Source of the DNA: JAHZKN01 sp965250205
GTDB taxonomy: Bacteria > Pseudomonadota > Alphaproteobacteria > Rhizobiales > Hyphomicrobiaceae
NCBI GenBank assembly: GCA_965250205.1
Contig: CBDFNK010000023.1
Span: 310,001 to 374,000 of the forward strand
Direction: 5' to 3'
Length of the DNA: 64,000 nucleotides
A program made the translations under genes and the position numbers. Shown here one piece after another: positions 58,983 to 64,000 of the stretch (position 1 is its first letter; every line of letters begins with the position of its first letter). The notes below the pieces were generated by a model that had not been told where the DNA came from, did not search any database, and saw only the letters and a program-made list of their open reading frames with translations.

Positions 58983-60423
58983 TAGGCACTGTGACGATCC
59001 AAGCGGTGACGATTGAATAAACAAATTTTCGTCTGACGAGACGCCGCGTTGTGCGAACGCGTCGGCTTGAGAAGGCCTGAGCTGAGGTGTTATTGAGCTT
59101 GTGGCCAGGGCGCACTTTTCTTTTGTTTGGGTTTTCCAGAAACTCTCGCAAGAACCCAACGCCAAAAACTGCGCCAACAGCAATATGGGTTGAGCTGACA
59201 GGCAGGCCGAGCGTCGTGGCGATGAGGACCGTAGTGGCGGCTGAAAGTGCCACGCAATAGGCGCGCGGAGAGTTCAGGCGTGTGATTTTTTCACCAACTA
59301 CGGCAATCAATTTAGGTCCGAAAAGCGCAAGGCCTAACGCGATCCCAATCGCACCAATCGCCATCACCCAAAATGGTATGGAAACCTTTGTTGTAATCTC
59401 ACTGGAGTCACCGAGGGTCGAAACAATCGCAGCCAGTGGGCCAACGGCGTTGGCGACATCATTCGCGCCGTGGGCAAACGAGAGCATCGCAACACCTATA
59501 AGCAGTGGCAGATCAAACAGGCCATACATATCTTTCTTGCGATTTTTGAGCGTGGCCGTACGTTTGGCAATGTATGGTTTGGACAGGAGCCAAGCTGCAA
59601 TAAATGAGACAAGAGACGCCAGAATAATAATTTCGTTTGATAGTTTCCAGACCTTCTTCAGGCCTTTCATACCCATGTATGCAGCAAACGCTGCCGCCAT
59701 AAGCGCGATCAGGATCGGCACCCATTTCTTTGCCGCTTCAATGCGGTTGGTAGCATTGAGAACATTGACTTTGATGAAATACAAAAGAGCTGCGGAAACT
59801 GCAGCACCAAACACTGGCGAGATCACCCAGCTTGCCGCAATCTTGCCGACCGTTGTCCAGTTGACGAGATCAAACCCAGCGGCAGCAATGCCAGCCCCCA
59901 GGACACCGCCGACAATGGAATGCGTTGTTGAGACCGGTGCGCTTAAAATTGTAGCAAGGTTGATCCACAATGCTGCAGACAACAACGCACTCAACATGAG
60001 ATAGCGAAAGTCCACAATGCTAACATCTTGTCCTGGCGATATGATACCCTTGGAAATGGTCTTTACAACATCACCACCGGCCAGGAGAGCGCCGGCACTT
60101 TCGCAGATTGCAGCGATAACTATGGCCGCCGTAATCGTGAGTACCTTTCCGCCAACCGCCGGACCCATGTTGTTTGCAACATCGTTGGCGCCGATGTTTA
60201 ACGCCATATAACCACCTATGACAGCGGCGACGATGATGATCAGTGGGCTTTTGGAGAAACCTTCGCCGTCAACTAAAAGTGCGACGATGGTGAGAAAGAT
60301 GACCGATAGACCAACCGGTACAATGTAGGTGCGAAGTCCAAGAGATTGTTTCTGGATATAATCCAGACGCCTGAGGTCGTTGATATATCTATTCTCAGGC
60401 TTTTTGCGCGTTGGTGCGTTCAT
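58933..60423 (-). CDS. Inorganic phosphate transporter, PiT family
   Basis: 496 residues, about ten membrane helices plus a charged N-terminal tail (NAPTRKKPENRYINDLRRLD). Signature repeats of PiT/PHO4 proteins: MALNIGANDVANNMGPAVGG in the N-half and SFAHGANDVANAVGPLAAIV in the C-half, plus APVSTTHSIVGGVLGAGIA and GLPVSSTHIAVGAVFGVGFL. Moves phosphate with H+ or as metal-phosphate. No pho-box was recognised upstream. Low-affinity, constitutive uptake is usual for the family. Convergent overlap with the NUDIX gene at 58933-58982. Confidence 0.95.
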   Translation of the reverse strand: MNAPTRKKPENRYINDLRRLDYIQKQSLGLRTYIVPVGLSVIFLTIVALLVDGEGFSKSPLIIIVAAVIGGYMALNIGANDVANNMGPAVGGKVLTITAAIVIAAICESAGALLAGGDVVKTISKGIISPGQDVSIVDFRYLMLSALLSAALWINLATILSAPVSTTHSIVGGVLGAGIAAAGFDLVNWTTVGKIAASWVISPVFGAAVSAALLYFIKVNVLNATNRIEAAKKWVPILIALMAAAFAAYMGMKGLKKVWKLSNEIIILASLVSFIAAWLLSKPYIAKRTATLKNRKKDMYGLFDLPLLIGVAMLSFAHGANDVANAVGPLAAIVSTLGDSSEITTKVSIPFWVMAIGAIGIALGLALFGPKLIAVVGEKITRLNSPRAYCVALSAATTVLIATTLGLPVSSTHIAVGAVFGVGFLREFLENPNKRKVRPGHKLNNTSAQAFSSRRVRTTRRLVRRKFVYSIVTAWIVTVPITACLAAMIFYLVQIF

Positions 60424-60670
60424 GTGGAGGTGCCAATGCAGTCGCTGTGAGTCGATCGCTGGCTATCAAGTTTTGTGTTTGGTCTCAAGCAGGCAGGGGG
60501 TTTTTCTCACATATATACTTGATAGCTGTGTGTTGTTGTCTTTTGGGCACTGAATGGCCTGGTGGCACTGGGCGCTATTTTGAGCCCTGACCGAAAGTCT
60601 CAGGACAGTATTTCATCTCTGCGCCATCGGTTTGGGGGGGGCTTTTTGAAGCGCCGCGGCGATATTGTTC

Positions 60671-60895
60671 CTAGAGCTGACCGAGGATCCTGAGCGCCAC
60701 AAGATCTATTGCGATCAGAACGGCGAAAAATAGTGCCCAGTGCCACCAGGCGAGCTCAATGTCCTTGGCAAACCAAAAATCCGCCAGGCACCAAGCGGCA
60801 ATGAAACCCGCCCACACCATCCAACCGGGCTGCAACACAATCAGCCAGACGCAAGCTGCCATAAAGATGGCGTTGGCAATCAAGAATAACTTCAT
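60671..60895 (-). CDS. Small membrane protein of unknown function
   Basis: 74 residues from MKLFLIANAIFMAACVWLIV at 60895; the frame back to 61006 adds a polar stretch not typical of a start. Three hydrophobic segments separated by short loops, with Trp-rich WMVWAGFIAAWCLADFWF and ELAWWHWALFFAVLIAIDLV. No family recognised. Lies between the PiT gene and rnpB, reading away from rnpB. Confidence 0.6.
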   Translation of the reverse strand: MKLFLIANAIFMAACVWLIVLQPGWMVWAGFIAAWCLADFWFAKDIELAWWHWALFFAVLIAIDLVALRILGQL

Positions 60896-61065
60896 CTTCA
60901 AGGCACCCTTGGTTGAAATAGGCGATCTAACTGTTGGTGCTCCAGAAAATCTAGTTAATGGGTGAGAGGATACGTTAACACGCATCGCGCACCGAGCTAA
61001 AACCATCGGAGCGCAATGGATGGTTTCGCATTGTCACATTGCACCGCCTCACCTATAGAGATGGT

Positions 61066-61494
<429 letters not shown>

Positions 61495-61647
61495 ACTTTA
61501 AATCTACCCGGCTTCAAGGGATCAAACCCTTCGGCTGCTTTGATGCTCGTCTCATTTGCCTATGATCCCTGCTGACGTATAGATTGGTGCCCGACATAGT
61601 CGAGCGGCACTTTGAGTGATGTTGCCAGGACAGGTGGAGAAAATCCC

Positions 61648-62886
61648 GTGCATTTTTGCGACAAACTTCAACAACTGAGTGTTGCGCTTTTTGTAGTGGT
61701 GGCAACAGCATCTGCCAATTACAGCGCGGCTTATGCGCAATCCTGTGACGCCAGCGCGTGTCCTGCCGTGAAAGTTTATGGCGAGAGCAAAGCAGCCATT
61801 TGCCGAGCCTGGGCAACAGAAGCTGTGGGCCAGCAACTTGAGAATGAGCAACGCTCATGTGGCAATACTGGTGAAGATTGGCACTTTGATATCAAGTTGC
61901 ACTATCGGATCTGTGGTGGCCTTAGCCAACTGGATCGTGAACAATTTTCAAAGGCGCGCGCCGATTTGTTGAAACAGTGCCGTGCCGTGCCGAAACGAGC
62001 CTCCACTAAAACAGATGCCAAGCCTAAAAAGGCTAAAGTAGGCAAGGTTCCTGAATGGGACGAATACTGCCGCAAGTCCTATATGGTCGATTCGCTAAAG
62101 GTGGCGCGCACGGCCAAGGAATGGAATTGCACAAGCGTTGACCCGCAACTGCATTTGTCCAAGCAGCGCCACTATGATTTCTGTGTCAAGGAAGCGCCAA
62201 AGGGCGCTGGTGATTATCCGCTGCACGATCTCCTCGGTGATCGTCAGGAAAAAATTCAAAGCTGCCAGCAAGCGGCGGCTGTGAAAAAGCCGATTGATCG
62301 CAAAGTGATGATGCGGAGACGGGCGTGCAGCAAGTTTTCCGACATCTTTTTAAACGCGAAGCTCGAAAATGATAGACTGAATTGTGCCTACTCTGGTGAT
62401 GATTGGCACACCAATTGGAACAAACACTATCGCGGGTGCACCAGTCTGAAACTTTCTGATCGCTTGCGTCTGATCAACGACCGTCAAGCTGAAATGAGGG
62501 CTTGCCGCGCGAAAGTTTTCCCAAAAGGCCAACTTGGATCTGATGATCCCGATCTGGCGCCAGATGCCACAGGTGAGAATGGACGCGGCCGATCAACGGA
62601 AAAAGTGCGTAAGGCGTGCGATGCTTATGCCAAAGATTCCGTTGCGCACGAGGCAGCCAATCAACAGCTGAATTGTGGCTTTAAGGGTCCGCTGTGGTCG
62701 CTTAAAGAAACCGTGCACTTCAATGCCTGTGTCTCAAGCCGTGCCGATTATGCGTTTAAATCCAACATGGCACGTGATGCAAAGTTGCGCCAATGTACAG
62801 CTGTACGATTGTGCAAAGATCCGACGCGCGCCAAGACTCTGTTTTGCCAGGATCTCACAGGTTTGGTGCCGCCAAACGCCAACTAA
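61648..62886 (+). CDS. Secreted protein with four Cys/Trp/His repeats
   Basis: 412 residues from the GTG at 61648 (GGTGGAG upstream; the TTG at 61612 is the alternative). A signal peptide LSVALFVVVATASANYSAAY ends near AQSC. The mature chain has four related blocks of roughly 60-80 residues with the pattern C-x3-(A/Y)...(A)...N-x3-(L)-x-C-(G)-x-(S/T/K)-G-x2-W...H-(Y/F)-x2-C: AICRAWATEAVGQQLENEQR...CGNTGEDWHFD...HYRIC; YCRKSY...WNCTSV...HYDFC; RACSKF...NCAYSGDDWHTN...HYRGC; KACDAYAKDSV...NCGFKGPLWSLK...HFNAC. Linkers are Lys/Asp-rich. No function or named family known to me; the pairs of Cys suggest disulfide-stabilised modules. Confidence 0.82.
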   Translation: MHFCDKLQQLSVALFVVVATASANYSAAYAQSCDASACPAVKVYGESKAAICRAWATEAVGQQLENEQRSCGNTGEDWHFDIKLHYRICGGLSQLDREQFSKARADLLKQCRAVPKRASTKTDAKPKKAKVGKVPEWDEYCRKSYMVDSLKVARTAKEWNCTSVDPQLHLSKQRHYDFCVKEAPKGAGDYPLHDLLGDRQEKIQSCQQAAAVKKPIDRKVMMRRRACSKFSDIFLNAKLENDRLNCAYSGDDWHTNWNKHYRGCTSLKLSDRLRLINDRQAEMRACRAKVFPKGQLGSDDPDLAPDATGENGRGRSTEKVRKACDAYAKDSVAHEAANQQLNCGFKGPLWSLKETVHFNACVSSRADYAFKSNMARDAKLRQCTAVRLCKDPTRAKTLFCQDLTGLVPPNAN

Positions 62887-62948
62887 CTGTGTGCTGTCAG
62901 CGGCCTCATGCTTGGCAACGGAGAATTATCAGGTGTGGGTGCTGTTTT

Positions 62949-63569
62949 TTACGTTACGGCAAATGGTAGCCCGTCTTCATCACTTTTAAACGGCCAGTAG
63001 CCTGGTGTTTCACTCGCGTCCACAGGCGCCGAAATGGCATCGCTATATAATGTACCCTCGTGATAAAAATATGAGATTGTGGTGCGGAAGGTGGTGATAT
63101 CTGGGCTTTCCGGTGTGTCGAGAACGCTGCGCGCGACCGTGGTCACGCCAACCACTTCACGTTTGGAAATGGCTTGCTGCAATTCCTGATCGTCCAACAT
63201 TTCCTGCAAGACGCCAGATGCGATCTCAACCAGGTTTTTCCCGCGCCAGTCCTCAATAGATGGCCGCTTGACGAGGGCCGGCTTTGAAACCGCAATCAGT
63301 TGCAAGTTTTGCGTGCGCGTTAACGCGCGCGGGACCGGACAATTGACCACAGCAGCAATCAACGACCGCAAAAACACTTCCGGTGGTTCAAGAGCCAAAT
63401 CGCGCAAATGTTTTTTGTATTGAATGCCGGGGTTGTCTTCACCGCGTTCCCAACGCGAAATCGTGCGTTGGGATACGCGCATAAGTTTTGCCATGTCCAT
63501 TTGGCTCAACCCATGTCGCAGTCGGTAGTGCTTGACAATTTCATTCCAGTTTTCAGGCATGGTATCCAT
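62949..63569 (-). CDS. XRE-type helix-turn-helix transcriptional regulator
   Basis: 206 residues. The N-terminal HTH (about 9-60): IVKHYRLRHGLSQMDMAKLM, RVSQRTISRWERGEDNPGIQ. The C-terminal 130 residues do not match a sensor family I recognise; parts such as NLQLIAVSKPALVKRPSIED and TTFRTTISYFYHEGTLYSDA suggest a beta-rich ligand or PAS-like fold. Three Met near the start (MDTMPENW) make the exact start open by a few codons. It converges on the Cys/Trp/His-repeat gene with 62 bases between stops. Target genes unknown. Confidence 0.85.
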   Translation of the reverse strand: MDTMPENWNEIVKHYRLRHGLSQMDMAKLMRVSQRTISRWERGEDNPGIQYKKHLRDLALEPPEVFLRSLIAAVVNCPVPRALTRTQNLQLIAVSKPALVKRPSIEDWRGKNLVEIASGVLQEMLDDQELQQAISKREVVGVTTVARSVLDTPESPDITTFRTTISYFYHEGTLYSDAISAPVDASETPGYWPFKSDEDGLPFAVT

Positions 63570-64000
63570 TCAAAATAAGTCATAGTTAGACGTTGATCGA
63601 CAACGTGCTGGGTCGCTACACGATGCGTGTGGTCATGGAATGGTTAGACTGGCTGCAGCTATGTCTTAGCTTGTGTTTGAAGTTTAAAAGGTGAGGTGAC
63701 TCATTTTCAAACTCTATGATCGCAAGAGCGGGGAGGTTAGCGGCTTGATATATAATTTGTATTCGATGTATCGATTGACACACGAGCCGCTAACCTATTC
63801 ATCTGTTCGTGTCTGTCAATGAGTTAGCGTCAAAGGAGTTTTATTTGGCGTGTAGGGGAATTCATTTCCACCCAAATGAATGATCTGCATCAGTTGAAAC
63901 ACTGCAAGATGTCTGCAACTAACGATTGATCTTTGTGGTGCGGTGTAGTGCGTTTTTTTTTAGCGCCTGCACGTCCTTAACCCTCCTGTAACTGCGGCCT
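63570..64000. other. Intergenic right edge of the window
   Basis: No credible gene on either strand up to the window end. It contains the inverted repeat at 63734-63796 and the promoter side of the XRE-type gene. Confidence 0.35.
63734..63796. repeat. Perfect 12-base inverted repeat around a 39-base AT-rich spacer
   Basis: AGGTTAGCGGCT (63734-63745) and AGCCGCTAACCT (63785-63796) are exact complements. The spacer begins TGATATATAATTTGTATTCG, which includes a -10-like TATAAT. The layout would suit a large stem-loop in RNA, or paired operator half-sites flanking a promoter. Confidence 0.7.

Overview
This window reads as a chromosomal segment of an alphaproteobacterium, most likely from the Hyphomicrobiales (Rhizobiales). 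The evidence is gene order and family type. One cluster runs M48 protease, DsbA-like protein, aroQ, accB, accC, aat. Another runs divergent rne / amiC, then a class A PBP and prfB. A third runs ppx/gppA, rlmE, guaB, rsmB, guaA. There is also an NnrU protein, a two-domain L,D-transpeptidase and a Methylobacterium-like PqqA peptide. Genus cannot be fixed from the sequence. I see no prophage, CRISPR array, or conjugative or defence island.

Region 1 (1-10.4 kb) is accessory. It opens with the 3' part of a large membrane-anchored protein whose C-terminus resembles a HerA/VirD4-type ATPase without the P-loop. Next come a frameshifted polyphosphate kinase 2, an FNR/FnrN-type [4Fe-4S] regulator, an unknown CTCGC protein, FNR boxes, a short membrane ORF that may be a ccoN remnant, and the 3' half of an IS1595-type transposase. 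Directly after the transposase remnant lies a complete arginine kinase (phosphagen kinase), which is rare in bacteria. A frameshifted pentapeptide-repeat membrane protein follows. An FNR-type box in front of ppk2 and two in front of the 6173 ORF suggest an oxygen-responsive group.

Region 2 (10.8-20 kb): tRNA-Gln(CTG), ppx/gppA, rlmE, an orphan pqqA, guaB (with a frameshift near its 3' end), a MAPEG protein, rsmB, a ZIP transporter and guaA with a clear terminator.

Region 3 (20-40 kb) holds conserved housekeeping genes. The minus-strand run covers protease/DsbA/aroQ/accBC/aat. An aminotransferase, rne, amiC, PBP1A, prfB (with the standard programmed +1 frameshift) and two RNA-methyltransferase-type genes follow.

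Region 4 (40-58 kb): nnrU, L,D-transpeptidase, panB, a YfgM-like protein, bamB, der, holC, pentapeptide protein, 5-oxoprolinase, two DUF2147 paralogues and a DjlA-like chaperone with an AmpD-like amidase. The gaps here hold most copies of an intergenic element of about 110-150 bp. It is present six times in the window and has two stem-loops around a variable tandem core. A separate palindrome array follows holC.

Region 5 (58-64 kb): NUDIX hydrolase, PiT phosphate transporter, RNase P RNA, a secreted protein with four copies of a Cys/Trp/His motif, and an XRE-type regulator.

Three genes (ppk2, pentapeptide, guaB) carry small indels. The guaB case in particular raises the possibility of sequence error, so all three should be confirmed on reads before being called pseudogenes.
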